Below are positions 53,941 to 63,525 of a stretch of DNA of 64,000 bases, one piece after another. The number at the start of each line of letters is the position of its first letter. Positions within the stretch are counted from its first letter, which is position 1. Where the stretch lies: assembly GCF_050632385.1 (NCBI RefSeq), contig NZ_CP192599.1, positions 4,650,001 to 4,714,000 of the forward strand. The letters run 5' to 3'. Both the position numbers and the translations under genes were made by a program. Source of the DNA: Humitalea sp050632385. Lineage in GTDB: Bacteria > Pseudomonadota > Alphaproteobacteria > Acetobacterales > Acetobacteraceae. The notes under the pieces are model-generated. The model was not told where the DNA came from and made no database searches. It saw nothing but the letters and a program-made list of their open reading frames with translations.

Positions 53941-55731
53941 TCAGTGGTTATGCCGGCTTTCGCCGCGCGTCTCCAGGATGTTGAGGTAAAGCGTCGCGGG
54001 CTCCAGGCAGCCGCCGGAGCCCAACTGGCCGACCATGCCCCGCTGGATTTCCTCCCAGGGCGTCTTGTTCAGCAGCACCGGCGGCACCCATGCGGCGCGG
54101 CGTGCGGCGAGCTCCGCCTCCGGGATCAGAACATCGACGCGACGGGTGTTGAGGTCGATGCGAATCGGGTCGCCCGATTTCAACAAGGCCAGCCCGCCAC
54201 CCACGGCGGCCTCGGGCGAGACATTCAGGATGCTCGGGCTGGCCGAGGTGCCCGATTGCCGCCCGTCGCCCATGGTCGGCAGCGCGTTGATGCCCTTTTT
54301 GATCAGCGCTGCCGGGGGCTGCATGTTCACGACCTCGGCAGCACCCGGGTAACCGACCGGGCCGGTGTTGCGGATGACCAGCACGGTGCGTTCATCGACG
54401 CCCAGATCGGGGTCCTCGATCCGCGCGTGGTAATCCTCGGGGCCTTCGAAGACGACGACCTTGCCTTCAAACACGTCCGGCGGATCGGCCAGGAATCGGG
54501 CGCGGAATTCGGCGTCGATCACGCTGATCTTCATCACGGCATTGTCGAACAGATTGCCGGTCAGCACGACGAAGCCCGCGTGTTCCTTCATCGGTTTTTG
54601 GTAGGCGCGGATCACGTCGCGGTCGCCATCCGGGATCTTTGCCAGGTTTTCGGCGATGGATTTTCCGGTGACGGTCAGCGCCCCCGCGTTCAGCCGCCCG
54701 GCGGCCAGCAGTTCTTTCATCACCGCCGGCACGCCGCCGCCCTGGTGGAATTTTTCGCCCAAAAAGCGTCCGGCCGGCTGGCAATCGACCAGCAGGGGCA
54801 CATCGGCCCCGACGCGCTGCCAATCGGCCAGGTCATGGTCCACGCCCATGTGGCGCGCGATGGCGACCATATGCGGCGGGCAGTTGCTGCTGGCACCAAT
54901 GGCCGAGGCGGTGGCGACCACATTCTCGAAGGCCGCCTTGGTCATGATGTCCGATGGGCGCAGGTTTTCGCGCACCATCTCGACGATCCGCACCCCCGTC
55001 GCATGCGCCATCTGGCCGCGTTCCCGATACGGGCCGGGGATGGCGGCGCAGCCGGGCAGCGACATGCCCAGCGCCTCGGCCAGCGAATTCATCGAAAGGG
55101 CGGTGCCCATCGTGTTGCAATGGCCGACGCTGGTGCTGCTGGACGCGACCAGTTCCATGAACCCTTCATAATCGATCTCACCCGCCGCCAGCATCCGCCG
55201 CGCTTCCCAGACGATGGTGCCGCTGCCGGTCAGCCGCCCCTGGTGGTGCCCATCCAGCATCGGCCCACCGGAGAAAACGATCGCCGGGATATTCACCGTG
55301 GCCGCCCCCATCAGGCAGGCGGGAGTGGTCTTGTCACAGCCCGTGGTCAGCACGACGCCATCGATCGGGTAGCCGTGCAGCACCTCGACCAGCGACAGAT
55401 AGGCCAGGTTGCGGTCCAGGGCCGCGGTCGGGCGCTTCAAGGTTTCCTGGATCGGATGGATCGGGAATTCCAGCGGCACGCCGCCCGCGTCCCGGATGCC
55501 CGCTGCGATGCGCGGCGCCAGCGCAATATGGTGGCGGTTGCAGGGGGCGATGTCGCTGCCGGTCTGGGCGATGCCGATGATCGGCCGGCCCGACTGCAAT
55601 TCGCCCCGCGTCAACCCGAAGTTAAGCTGCCGCTCGACATACAGGGCCGTCATGGACGGATCCTGCGGGTCGTTGAACCAGCGTTCGCTCCGCAGCCTGA
55701 ACGACTTCTTGGTCTGGTCGAACTCGGCCAT
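53941..55731 (-). CDS. IlvD/Edd-family sugar-acid dehydratase
   Basis: 596 residues. Cluster-binding cysteines lie in SDIAPCNRHH, TTGCDKTTPACLM and SVGHCNTMGTA; the C-terminal part has MGDGRQSGTSASPSILNVSPEAA. The family includes dihydroxyacid, gluconate, arabinonate and xylonate dehydratases; length and the NTMGTALSMNSLAEALG segment fit the pentonate group better than IlvD. The ATG at 55731 (MAEFDQTKK) is chosen over an upstream one. It opens the operon with SDR, FAH and YdhR genes. Confidence 0.9.
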   Translation of the reverse strand: MAEFDQTKKSFRLRSERWFNDPQDPSMTALYVERQLNFGLTRGELQSGRPIIGIAQTGSDIAPCNRHHIALAPRIAAGIRDAGGVPLEFPIHPIQETLKRPTAALDRNLAYLSLVEVLHGYPIDGVVLTTGCDKTTPACLMGAATVNIPAIVFSGGPMLDGHHQGRLTGSGTIVWEARRMLAAGEIDYEGFMELVASSSTSVGHCNTMGTALSMNSLAEALGMSLPGCAAIPGPYRERGQMAHATGVRIVEMVRENLRPSDIMTKAAFENVVATASAIGASSNCPPHMVAIARHMGVDHDLADWQRVGADVPLLVDCQPAGRFLGEKFHQGGGVPAVMKELLAAGRLNAGALTVTGKSIAENLAKIPDGDRDVIRAYQKPMKEHAGFVVLTGNLFDNAVMKISVIDAEFRARFLADPPDVFEGKVVVFEGPEDYHARIEDPDLGVDERTVLVIRNTGPVGYPGAAEVVNMQPPAALIKKGINALPTMGDGRQSGTSASPSILNVSPEAAVGGGLALLKSGDPIRIDLNTRRVDVLIPEAELAARRAAWVPPVLLNKTPWEEIQRGMVGQLGSGGCLEPATLYLNILETRGESRHNH

Positions 55732-55949
55732 GTCGCGTCTCCCGATTTTGCGATGAAGCGTCGGAGGAGGGCCCCCTAGTGTCAACATGTGCCAGAAATC
55801 GCGGCAGACCGCCCGATGCCGTGGCACCAGCGCCAAATTGCAACCGCACGTTGCCGATACATGTCGTTTTTTTCATGTGTCTGCCACCACCCTGATGGCC
55901 ATCTCCTGACAAAGGTGGTGTTCCGCCGCAATCGAGGCTCAAGCGACGC
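55732..55949. other. 218-bp divergent gap between dehydratase and RND adaptor
   Basis: This region probably holds the two divergent promoters. It contains a T-tract (GTTTTTTTC at about 55865) and a CACCACC / GGTGGTG inverted repeat at 55886-55920 with a 22-base spacer. I see no coding sequence. Confidence 0.5.
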
Positions 55950-57137
55950 ATGCGCGTAAAATTCGCCGTTTTGGCAGCCTGTGCAATGTTCCTCCAGGCG
56001 GGATCGCTTCGGGCGCAGACAGCCCCGCCGGCGGCGGCGCCCTCCGGCCCACCGCCGATCACCGTTCTGGCCGCGGCCGCCACCATCGGCCCCGTCCCGC
56101 TGGAGGTCCTGGCCAATGGCATCGTCCAGGCCACCGCCATCGTGTCGGTCCGCGCCCGGGTCGATGGCCAGATCGACGAGGTCCATGTCCAGGAAGGCCA
56201 GAGCGTACGTCGCGGCCAGCCGCTCTTCACCCTGGACAGCCGCACCAACCGCGCCCTGCTCGCCCAGCAGCGGGCCAATCTGGACAAGGACCGCGCGCAA
56301 CTGACCCGCGCCCGGTCGGATGCCGCCCGCTACGCCGCCCTGCGGTCCGATGCCTTCGCCTCCGCCCAGCGCGCCGAACAGGCCGCGGCCGATGCGCTGG
56401 CCCTGGAAGCCCAGGTCCGCGCCGATGAGGCGCAGATCCAGCAGACCCAACTGGCGATCGATTTCGCCGAGATCCGCGCCGAGGCCGATGGCCGCCTGGG
56501 CGCGCTGCCCTTCAAGGCGGGCAATTTGGTGCGCTTCGCCGAGGGCGCCGTGCTCGCCACCATCACGCCGACCGACCCGATCCTGGTCGCCTTCAACGTC
56601 CCGGAACGCTGGCTGTCCGAACTGCGCACAGCCTTTACCGCCGGCCAAGTTGTGCGCGCCCGCGTCCGCGCGCCAGAAGACCGCACCGGCCCCCCCGTCT
56701 GGGGTGATGTGGTCTTCGTCGACAGCAGCGTGGACCAGCAGACCGGCACCATCCTGCTCAAGGCCCGCTTCACCAACACGGAAAACCGCCTCTGGCCCGG
56801 GCAGTATGTCGAGACGGTGCTGGTACCCCGCACCGATGCCGAGGCCCTGTCGGTGCCGACCCCCGCCGTCCAGATGGGGCAGGAGGGGCGCTACCTTTTC
56901 GCGCTGCGTGACGGTGTCGCGCGGCGCATCCCGGTGCGCCTAGTGCGCCAGGCCGGCGACCGCAGCGTCATCGTGGCCGAGGGCCTGGGCAATGGCGACA
57001 TGGTGGTGACCGAGGGCGCCCAGCGCCTGCGTGACGGCAGCCGTGCCACCGTGCGCGGCACGCCGCCGGCCGGCCCCCGCCCCGCCGCCGATGCGACATC
57101 GCCCGACGCCAGCATGCAGCAGGCGGCCGCCCGATGA
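55950..57137 (+). CDS. RND efflux periplasmic adaptor (membrane fusion protein)
   Basis: 395 residues. A signal peptide ends near LRAQ. The biotinyl/lipoyl-like hairpin starts at VRARVDGQIDEVHVQEGQSV, a coiled-coil follows (about 100-165), then beta-barrel and membrane-proximal domains. It bridges the RND pump to an outer-membrane channel. The stop overlaps the pump start by ATGA. No TolC-type gene is in the window. Confidence 0.92.
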   Translation: MRVKFAVLAACAMFLQAGSLRAQTAPPAAAPSGPPPITVLAAAATIGPVPLEVLANGIVQATAIVSVRARVDGQIDEVHVQEGQSVRRGQPLFTLDSRTNRALLAQQRANLDKDRAQLTRARSDAARYAALRSDAFASAQRAEQAAADALALEAQVRADEAQIQQTQLAIDFAEIRAEADGRLGALPFKAGNLVRFAEGAVLATITPTDPILVAFNVPERWLSELRTAFTAGQVVRARVRAPEDRTGPPVWGDVVFVDSSVDQQTGTILLKARFTNTENRLWPGQYVETVLVPRTDAEALSVPTPAVQMGQEGRYLFALRDGVARRIPVRLVRQAGDRSVIVAEGLGNGDMVVTEGAQRLRDGSRATVRGTPPAGPRPAADATSPDASMQQAAAR

Positions 57138-60100
57138 ACATTTCCGAACTCTGCATCAAGCGGCCGGTGATGACCTCGCTGCTGTCGCTCGGCCTCGTGC
57201 TGGCGGGCATCCTGGGGTACCTGTCGATGCCGGTGGCCGCCGTGCCGCGGGTGGATTTCCCGGTCATCTCGGTCACCGCCTCCTTCCCCGGCGCCAGCCC
57301 CGAAACCATGGCGACCTCGGTCGCGCTGCCGCTGGAACGTGAGTTCAGCACCATCGGCGGGCTGGACCAGATGAGCAGCACCAGCGGCCAGGGCTCGCTG
57401 CAGATCACCCTGCAATTCGTGCTGACCCGCAACATCGACGCCGCGGCGCAGGACGTGCAGGCCGCCATCACCCGCGCGCAGCGCCGCCTGCCGAGCGAAA
57501 TGACGACGCCCCCCAGCTACCGCAAATCCAACCCGGCCGATGCGCCGGTGGTGCTGCTGGCGCTGACCGGGGGCGATGTGCCGCTGTGGCGGCTGAACGA
57601 CATCGTCTCCACCTTCGTCTCGCCGGCGCTGTCGCGCGTGCCGGGCGTGTCGCAGGTGCAGACCTTTGGCGAGCAACTCTACAGCGTGCGCGTGCGGCTG
57701 GATCCGGACCGCACGGCGGCGATGGGCCTTGGGCTGGACCAGATCAGCACCGCCATCCAGGGCGCGACCTCGGTCACCCCGGTCGGCACCCTGTCCGGCC
57801 AGCGCCAGCAATTGACCATCCGCGCCAATGACCAGCCGGCCGATGCTGAAGCCTTTGGCAACCTCGTGATCGCCGCGCGCAATGGCGCGCAGGTGCGCCT
57901 GGGCGACATCGCGGAAGTGTCGGATTCGGTGCAGAACGAACGCCTCGCGTCCTGGCGCAATGGGCAGCGGGCGCTGATCCTGGCCGTGCAGCGCCAGCCG
58001 GATGCCAATACCATCGCCGTGGTCGATGGCGTCCGCGCCGCGCTGCCGACCCTGCGGGCGGCCTTGCCGCCGGGGGCGGAGCTGCATGTCCAGCTCGATC
58101 GCAGCCTGTCGATCCGAGATTCCGTGCATGACGTGCAGGAAAGCCTGCTGATCGCCATCGGCCTTGTGGTGCTGGTGATCTTCCTGTTCCTGCGCCGCTT
58201 CACCGCGACCTTGATCCCGACGATCGCGGTGCCGATCAGCCTCTGCGGCACCTTTGCCCTGATGTATATTCTCGGCTTCGGCATCGACAACATCACGATG
58301 CTGGGCCTGACCCTGGCCGTCGGGCTCGTGGTCGACGACGCCATCGTGGTGCTGGAGGTCATCGTCCACCACATGGAAAAGGGCATGCCGGCGCGGCAGG
58401 CCGCGATCCTGGGGGCCAAGGAAGTCGGCTTCACCGTGCTGTCCATCACGGCATCGCTGATCGCGGTCTTCCTGCCGATCCTGCTGATGGGCGGCGTCGT
58501 GGGCCGGGTGTTCAACGCCTTCGCCGCCACCGTGTCGCTGGCGGTGATCGTATCCTGCGTCGTGTCGCTGACCCTGACGCCGCTGATGGCCGCGCACCTG
58601 CCCAAGCACAAGGGCGGCGGCATGCTGGACCGTGGGCTGGAGGCCGGCTTCCGCGGCATCGAAACCGCCTATGCCTGGCTGCTGGATGGCGCGCTGCGCT
58701 TCCGCTTCATCGTCTGGATCCTGTTCTTCGCCAGCCTGGGCGCCGCCGGCTACATCGCCGCGGTGATGCCCAAGGGCTTCTTCCCGGTCGAGGACACCGG
58801 CCTGCTGTCGGTCTCGACCGAAGGCCCGCGCGATGCCTCCTACGCCACCATGGTCGACCTGTCGGGACAGGCGGCGGAGATCATCGGCCGCAGCCCCTAT
58901 GTCGTCTCCGTCGTGAACAATGTCGGCGCCGGCGGGCAGAGCCAGGTGATCAACCAGGGCCGCATGTTCATCGAGTTGAAGCCGCGCAACCAGCGCCCCG
59001 CGATCCAGGAGGTGGTGCAGCAATTGCGCCGCGACACCTCCCGCGTGCCGGGCCTGCAGGTCTTCTTCAACCCGATCCAGAACCTGTCCTTCACGGCGCG
59101 CCAGGCGCGGACGCAATACGTCTATACGATGCAGGGCCTGTCCACGACCGAACTCTATGACAGCGCGGAACGCATGGCAGCCCGGCTGCGCCAGGTGCCG
59201 TCGCTGCAGGATGTGAACACCGACCTGCAGATGGATGCGCCGGTGGTGAACATCTCGGTCGACCGGGACCGCGCCAGCACCCTGGGCGTGACCTTGGACC
59301 AGGTGCGCCAGTCGCTCTACTCGGCCTTTGGCGCACGGCAGATCGCGACGATCTTTGGCCAGGCCAACGCCTATCCCGTCATCCTCGAAGCCTTGCCGGA
59401 AGACCAGCGCGACGAAAGCGGGTTGGCGAAACTGTATATCCGCGCGACGGCCAATTTCGCGGCGGGCAGCGCCACCAATATCGCGGGCGCGACGCGCCTT
59501 GTGCCACTGTCGGCCTTCGCCAATGTGGATCGCTCCATCGGGCCGCTGACCGTCGCGCACCAGGGCCAGTTGCCGGCCGTCTCCATCGGCTTCAACACCG
59601 CCCCCGGTGTGTCGTTGGGTGAGGCCGTGACCGCGATCCAGGCGGCCGAGCGCGAATTGGGCCTGCCGATCTCCGTCGTCACCGGCTTCACCGGCACCGC
59701 GCAGGTGTTCCAGGCGGCGCTGGCCGGCCAGGGCTTCCTGCTGCTCTCGGCGATCTGCGTGATGTATCTGGTGCTGGGCATCCTCTACGAAAGCCTGATC
59801 CATCCGCTGACCATCCTGTCCGGCCTGCCCTCCGCCGCCCTCGGTGCCTTGGCGACGGTGTGGTGGTTCGGCATGGATCTGTCGGTCATCGCGGTGATCG
59901 GCGTGCTGCTGCTGATCGGATTGGTGAAGAAGAACGCGATCATGATCGTCGACGTCGCGTTGCAACGGCAGCGCGACGGGATGACGCCGCTGGATGCCGT
60001 GCGGACCGCCTGCATCCTGCGCTTCCGCCCGATCCTGATGACCACCCTGGCCGCCGCAGCCGGTGCGGTGCCGATCGCCGCGGGCTGGGGTGCCGCCGCC

Positions 60101-60274
60101 GAATTGCGCCAGCCGCTGGGCCTTGCGGTCATCGGCGGGCTGGCGGTCAGCCAGTGCCTGACGCTGTTCGTGACCCCGGTGCTGTTCCTGGGCTTCGACA
60201 GCCTGGCGCGGATGCTGTCCTTCGGGCGCGGCCGCACGCCTGCTCCGGCAACTGTGATCGTGCCGGCGGAGTAA
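57134..60274 (+). CDS. RND efflux transporter permease (HAE-1/MdtBC-like)
   Basis: 1046 residues, twelve helices with two large periplasmic loops. Characteristic segments: DFPVISVTASFPGASPETMA, the proton-relay Asp pair in helix 4 (VGLVVDDAIVVLE), GFFPVEDTGLL, and KKNAIMIVDVALQRQ near helix 11. It would export drugs or other amphiphiles by proton antiport. The GC bias makes a spurious 1,024-residue frame on the opposite strand; it was not called. Confidence 0.95.
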   Translation: MNISELCIKRPVMTSLLSLGLVLAGILGYLSMPVAAVPRVDFPVISVTASFPGASPETMATSVALPLEREFSTIGGLDQMSSTSGQGSLQITLQFVLTRNIDAAAQDVQAAITRAQRRLPSEMTTPPSYRKSNPADAPVVLLALTGGDVPLWRLNDIVSTFVSPALSRVPGVSQVQTFGEQLYSVRVRLDPDRTAAMGLGLDQISTAIQGATSVTPVGTLSGQRQQLTIRANDQPADAEAFGNLVIAARNGAQVRLGDIAEVSDSVQNERLASWRNGQRALILAVQRQPDANTIAVVDGVRAALPTLRAALPPGAELHVQLDRSLSIRDSVHDVQESLLIAIGLVVLVIFLFLRRFTATLIPTIAVPISLCGTFALMYILGFGIDNITMLGLTLAVGLVVDDAIVVLEVIVHHMEKGMPARQAAILGAKEVGFTVLSITASLIAVFLPILLMGGVVGRVFNAFAATVSLAVIVSCVVSLTLTPLMAAHLPKHKGGGMLDRGLEAGFRGIETAYAWLLDGALRFRFIVWILFFASLGAAGYIAAVMPKGFFPVEDTGLLSVSTEGPRDASYATMVDLSGQAAEIIGRSPYVVSVVNNVGAGGQSQVINQGRMFIELKPRNQRPAIQEVVQQLRRDTSRVPGLQVFFNPIQNLSFTARQARTQYVYTMQGLSTTELYDSAERMAARLRQVPSLQDVNTDLQMDAPVVNISVDRDRASTLGVTLDQVRQSLYSAFGARQIATIFGQANAYPVILEALPEDQRDESGLAKLYIRATANFAAGSATNIAGATRLVPLSAFANVDRSIGPLTVAHQGQLPAVSIGFNTAPGVSLGEAVTAIQAAERELGLPISVVTGFTGTAQVFQAALAGQGFLLLSAICVMYLVLGILYESLIHPLTILSGLPSAALGALATVWWFGMDLSVIAVIGVLLLIGLVKKNAIMIVDVALQRQRDGMTPLDAVRTACILRFRPILMTTLAAAAGAVPIAAGWGAAAELRQPLGLAVIGGLAVSQCLTLFVTPVLFLGFDSLARMLSFGRGRTPAPATVIVPAE

Positions 60275-60301
60275 GGCATCGCGCGTTCACTCTTTCGCGC
60301 G

Positions 60302-60328
60302 GCGCCGGTCGCTATTACAGACCGGCGC
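60302..60328 (+). terminator. Hairpin after the RND operon
   Basis: GCGCCGGTC (60302-60310) pairs perfectly with GACCGGCGC (60320-60328) around a nine-base loop. AATAACG follows rather than a T-run. It lies 27 bp after the pump stop and 26 bp before the Bug receptor. Confidence 0.5.
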
Positions 60329-60354
60329 AATAACGTGATCCGGAGTCAACGCCC

Positions 60355-61341
60355 ATGACCATCAGCCGCCGCGGCGCACTGGCCGCCACCGCCGCCGTGC
60401 TCGCCGCCCCCGCCCTGACTCCCCAGGCCTTGGCGCAGGAAGCCAACTTCCCCAGCCGCCCGCTGCGCCTGATCATCGCCTTCGCCCCCGGCGGCGGCAC
60501 CGACCTGATCGCCCGCACCCTGGCGGCACGGATGTCCACCATTCTCGGCCAGGTGGTGGTCGTGGAAAACCGCCCGGGCGGCGGCGGCAATACCTCGACC
60601 GAGGTCGCCGCGACCGCGCGCCCCGATGGCTACACGCTGCTGATGGGCAACCAGGGCCCGATGAGCGTGAACCCGACGCTGTTCCGCAACCTGCGCGTCG
60701 ATCCCGCGACAGCCTTCGACCCCATCGCCATGGTCGCCGATGCGCCGCTGCTGCTGGTCGCCGGGCCAAAGCTGAAGGCCAATACCGTCCCCGAACTGCT
60801 GGCCGAAATCCGCGCCGCGAATGGCGACCTGACCTACGGCAGCGCCTCGAACGGCTCCGCCAGCCACCTATCCACGGCGCTGCTGTTGCAGTCGACGGGC
60901 CTTGAGGCGACCCACGTCCCCTTCCGTGGCGCCGCCCCGGCGCTGACCGAAGTGATCTCGGGCAATGTCCATTTCATGGTCACGACCTTGCCGTCGGTCA
61001 TGGGGCTGATCGCCGGTGGCCAATTGCGCGCCATCGCGACCACGGGCGATACGCGCCTGCCGCAACTGCCGAACGTGCCGACGATCGCGGAAACCGTTCC
61101 CGGCTTCCGCGCCACGGCCTGGTACGGGATCCTGGTGCCGAAGGGCGTGGACCCCGCCATCCGCGCCAAGCTGGCCGAAACAATCATGGCCGCCACCAGC
61201 AACCCGGAAGTCGCCTCTCGCCTGCGCGAAGAAGGCGCCGAACCGAGCCGGATGGATGGCGAAGCCTTCCGCCGCTTCATCGCCGAGGAACGGACCCGCT
61301 GGGCCGAAGTCGTTCGCGCCGGCGCGATCAACGTGGACTGA
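60355..61341 (+). CDS. Tripartite tricarboxylate transporter (Bug/TctC) receptor, third copy
   Basis: 328 residues. The leader begins MTISRRGALAATAAVLAAPAL and ends near ALAQE. Bug hallmarks: FPSRPLRLIIAFAPGGGTD, VVENRPGGGGNTS, RPDGYTLLMGN and HVPFRGAAPALTEVISG. It is an orphan without tctAB. Like the copies at 1496 and 20721, it may serve a permease elsewhere or act as a sensor. The ligand is unknown. Confidence 0.9.
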   Translation: MTISRRGALAATAAVLAAPALTPQALAQEANFPSRPLRLIIAFAPGGGTDLIARTLAARMSTILGQVVVVENRPGGGGNTSTEVAATARPDGYTLLMGNQGPMSVNPTLFRNLRVDPATAFDPIAMVADAPLLLVAGPKLKANTVPELLAEIRAANGDLTYGSASNGSASHLSTALLLQSTGLEATHVPFRGAAPALTEVISGNVHFMVTTLPSVMGLIAGGQLRAIATTGDTRLPQLPNVPTIAETVPGFRATAWYGILVPKGVDPAIRAKLAETIMAATSNPEVASRLREEGAEPSRMDGEAFRRFIAEERTRWAEVVRAGAINVD

Positions 61342-61393
61342 CAGGCCGGGGGGCTGGCCGGCGCGGAACCACGCCCCGGTCAGCCCAACCAGG

Positions 61394-61696
61394 TCAGCCC
61401 AACCCCCGGATCAGCCAAAGCGCCGAAACCCCGGCAACGGCCGAGGCCGCGAAATTCCCGGTCCGCCACTGCACCAGCAGCGTCGCGACCGCCGCCACCC
61501 AGACGCCCACCCCGCCCAGCGCGATCCCCGGCATGATGTAGGCCACGAAAATGCAGCCCGGCAGGTATTGCAGCAACCGCGCCAGGAACGGCGGGGGCCG
61601 CAGCGCCCGCAGCACCGCATACCCGCCCGCGCGACAGAGGTAGGTCGCCGCCGCCATCCCCAGGATCGCGAGCACCACATCGGCGCGCAATTCCAT
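61394..61696 (-). CDS. azlD: AzlD-family branched-chain amino acid export subunit
   Basis: 100 residues with four predicted helices: VVLAILGMAAATYLCRAGGY, PGCIFVAYIMPGIALGG and others. It is typical of the small AzlD partner of AzlC. A GTG 14 codons upstream is a possible alternative start that would overlap azlC. Together the two proteins form an exporter of branched-chain amino acids or analogues. Confidence 0.85.
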   Translation of the reverse strand: MELRADVVLAILGMAAATYLCRAGGYAVLRALRPPPFLARLLQYLPGCIFVAYIMPGIALGGVGVWVAAVATLLVQWRTGNFAASAVAGVSALWLIRGLG

Positions 61697-61709
61697 CAGG
61701 CCCGACCCG

Positions 61710-62420
61710 TCATCGGTCCGCGGCGCCCGGCCGCCCACTCAGCCAGGCGCCCAGGGCCGCGCCGGAAAACGCCCCGGCCAACAGCGGCACCGGTGCCGGC
61801 ACGCCCAGGCGATGCAGCGCCAGCGCCACCACCCCCGCCAGCAGCCACGGCCAAAGATCATGCCGCAGCCCCCGCCACAGCGGCACCAGCATCGACAGGA
61901 AGGCCGCAGTGGCGGCGAAGAACAGCGGGTGCCCGGGCGGCAGGCGAACGACCTCCCCCAGGATATGCCCCGCCCCCACCTGCAACACCCAGGCGGTCCA
62001 GAGCAGCACCCCGACCCCCAGCAGATAGGCCGCATCCCGCCCGCCCCGCCGCTGTTCGGCGACCGACAGCGCGAAGGAATGATCCACCAGCGTCGCCAAG
62101 GTGCCCCAGAGCTGCCAGCCCCGCAGCCGATCCAGCCAGGGCGCCAGCGCCGGCCCCATCGGCGCCATCCGCAGGTTCACCACGAAGGCCGCCAGGACCA
62201 CCGCGGCGAAGGGCGCCGGATCCGCCCAGTATTCCAGGGCCAGCAACTGCGCCGATCCGGCAAAGACCAGCGCGCTCATCAGCATCGCCTCGGCCAGGGA
62301 CAGGCCGTGCTGTGCGGCGACGACGCCGGTGACCAGGCCAAAGGGCACCATGCCCAGCACCAAGGGCCGCGCCGCGCGCATGCCGCGGATCATGCCCGCG
62401 CTGGTGAAGATGACCTGCAT
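61710..62420 (-). CDS. azlC: AzlC-family amino acid export permease
   Basis: 236 residues. It starts at MQVIFTSAGMIRGMRAARP, and the family motif VPFGLVTGVVAAQHGLS and SALVFAGSAQLLAL follow; about seven helices. The start codon is the last in-frame ATG before the first helix; upstream residues are not conserved. azlD lies 13 bp downstream. No Lrp/AsnC-type regulator adjoins it. Confidence 0.88.
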   Translation of the reverse strand: MQVIFTSAGMIRGMRAARPLVLGMVPFGLVTGVVAAQHGLSLAEAMLMSALVFAGSAQLLALEYWADPAPFAAVVLAAFVVNLRMAPMGPALAPWLDRLRGWQLWGTLATLVDHSFALSVAEQRRGGRDAAYLLGVGVLLWTAWVLQVGAGHILGEVVRLPPGHPLFFAATAAFLSMLVPLWRGLRHDLWPWLLAGVVALALHRLGVPAPVPLLAGAFSGAALGAWLSGRPGAADR

Positions 62421-62616
62421 CGCGCCAGTGTGCCGCCCCGCCGCCAAGCGGTCAGCCCCCATGCCCGCCGGGACACCCATGCAACGCCGCTGACCGGCAG
62501 TGGAATAAACTTGTCGCGCGCCGCGCGCCGCACCTTGCCGCCCCGGCATCACGGGTCCAAACCAAGGCCCAACTGGGCGTCTGCCCGTGACCGCGGGCAG
62601 TCCCGCATAGGTGTCG

Positions 62617-63525
62617 ATGCAGGTCTATCTGCCGATCGCCGAAATGAGCGTGGATGCCCTGCTGCTGCTGGGCATCGGCTTTGGCGTGGGCTGGCTGTCG
62701 GGGCTGTTCGGCGTCGGCGGCGGGTTTTTGATGACGCCGCTGCTGATCCTGACTGGCATCCCCTCCCCCGTCGCGGTCGCCTCGGGCGCGTGCCAGACCT
62801 TGGGGGCTTCCGTCTCCGGGCTGATGTCGCATTGGCGGCGCGGCAATGTCGATGTGCGGATGGGGCTGACCTTGCTGGCCGGGGGGTTCCTCGGCTCGGT
62901 GATCGGCGTGCAGGCCTTTGCCTGGCTGCGGCGGCTGGGCCAGGTCGATCTGGCCGTCGCCTTCTTCTACATCGTGGTGCTGGGCGCGGTCGGGCTGCTA
63001 ATGGTGCGCGAATCGGTGGGCGCCATGCTGCGCCGGGGCCGTGCGTCGTCGTCGCGGCTGCACGAGCACTTCTGGATGCACGGCCTGCCCTTCAAGGTGC
63101 GCTACCGCAAGTCGCGGCTGTATATCTCGGTCATCCCGCCGCTGCTGGCCGGCTTCGGCATCGGCATCCTGTCGGCGGTGATGGGCGTCGGCGGCGGCTT
63201 CATGCTGGTGCCGGTGATGATCTACCTGCTCGGCATGCCGACCGCCGTGGTGATCGGGACCAGCCTGTTCCAGGTCGTCTTCGTCTCGGCCAACGTGACC
63301 TTCCTGCAGGCGATCCAGACCGGCAGCGTCGACATCGTGCTGGTCCTGCTGCTGCTGGCCGGCGGCGTGTCCGGCGCGCAATTCGGCGCCGCCATGGGCG
63401 CCAAGCTGCGGGGTGAGCAGACACGCTTCCTGCTCGGCCTGCTGGTGCTGGCGGTCGCGGGGTCGCTGTTCTGGGGCTTGGTGCAGACGCCGGAATCCAC
63501 CTTCGTCATCGGCCCCGTGCCATGA
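62617..63525 (+). CDS. TauE/SafE (TSUP)-family sulfite/anion exporter
   Basis: 302 residues from the ATG; a GTG at 62611 is an equally placed alternative. It has eight or nine helices and the two repeated motifs VGWLSGLFGVGGGFLMTPLL and ILSAVMGVGGGFMLVPVMI. TSUP proteins export sulfite, sulfoacetate and similar anions. The stop overlaps the next gene by ATGA. TSUP and TIGR02186-type genes are often neighbours in alphaproteobacteria. Confidence 0.92.
   Translation: MQVYLPIAEMSVDALLLLGIGFGVGWLSGLFGVGGGFLMTPLLILTGIPSPVAVASGACQTLGASVSGLMSHWRRGNVDVRMGLTLLAGGFLGSVIGVQAFAWLRRLGQVDLAVAFFYIVVLGAVGLLMVRESVGAMLRRGRASSSRLHEHFWMHGLPFKVRYRKSRLYISVIPPLLAGFGIGILSAVMGVGGGFMLVPVMIYLLGMPTAVVIGTSLFQVVFVSANVTFLQAIQTGSVDIVLVLLLLAGGVSGAQFGAAMGAKLRGEQTRFLLGLLVLAVAGSLFWGLVQTPESTFVIGPVP

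Noticed and set aside
56891..59965. A 1,024-codon open frame antisense to the RND pump gene
   Set aside because: It comes from GC-rich third positions. The translation is low-complexity (His, Arg, Gly, Gln rich) and the sense strand encodes a full, recognisable pump.
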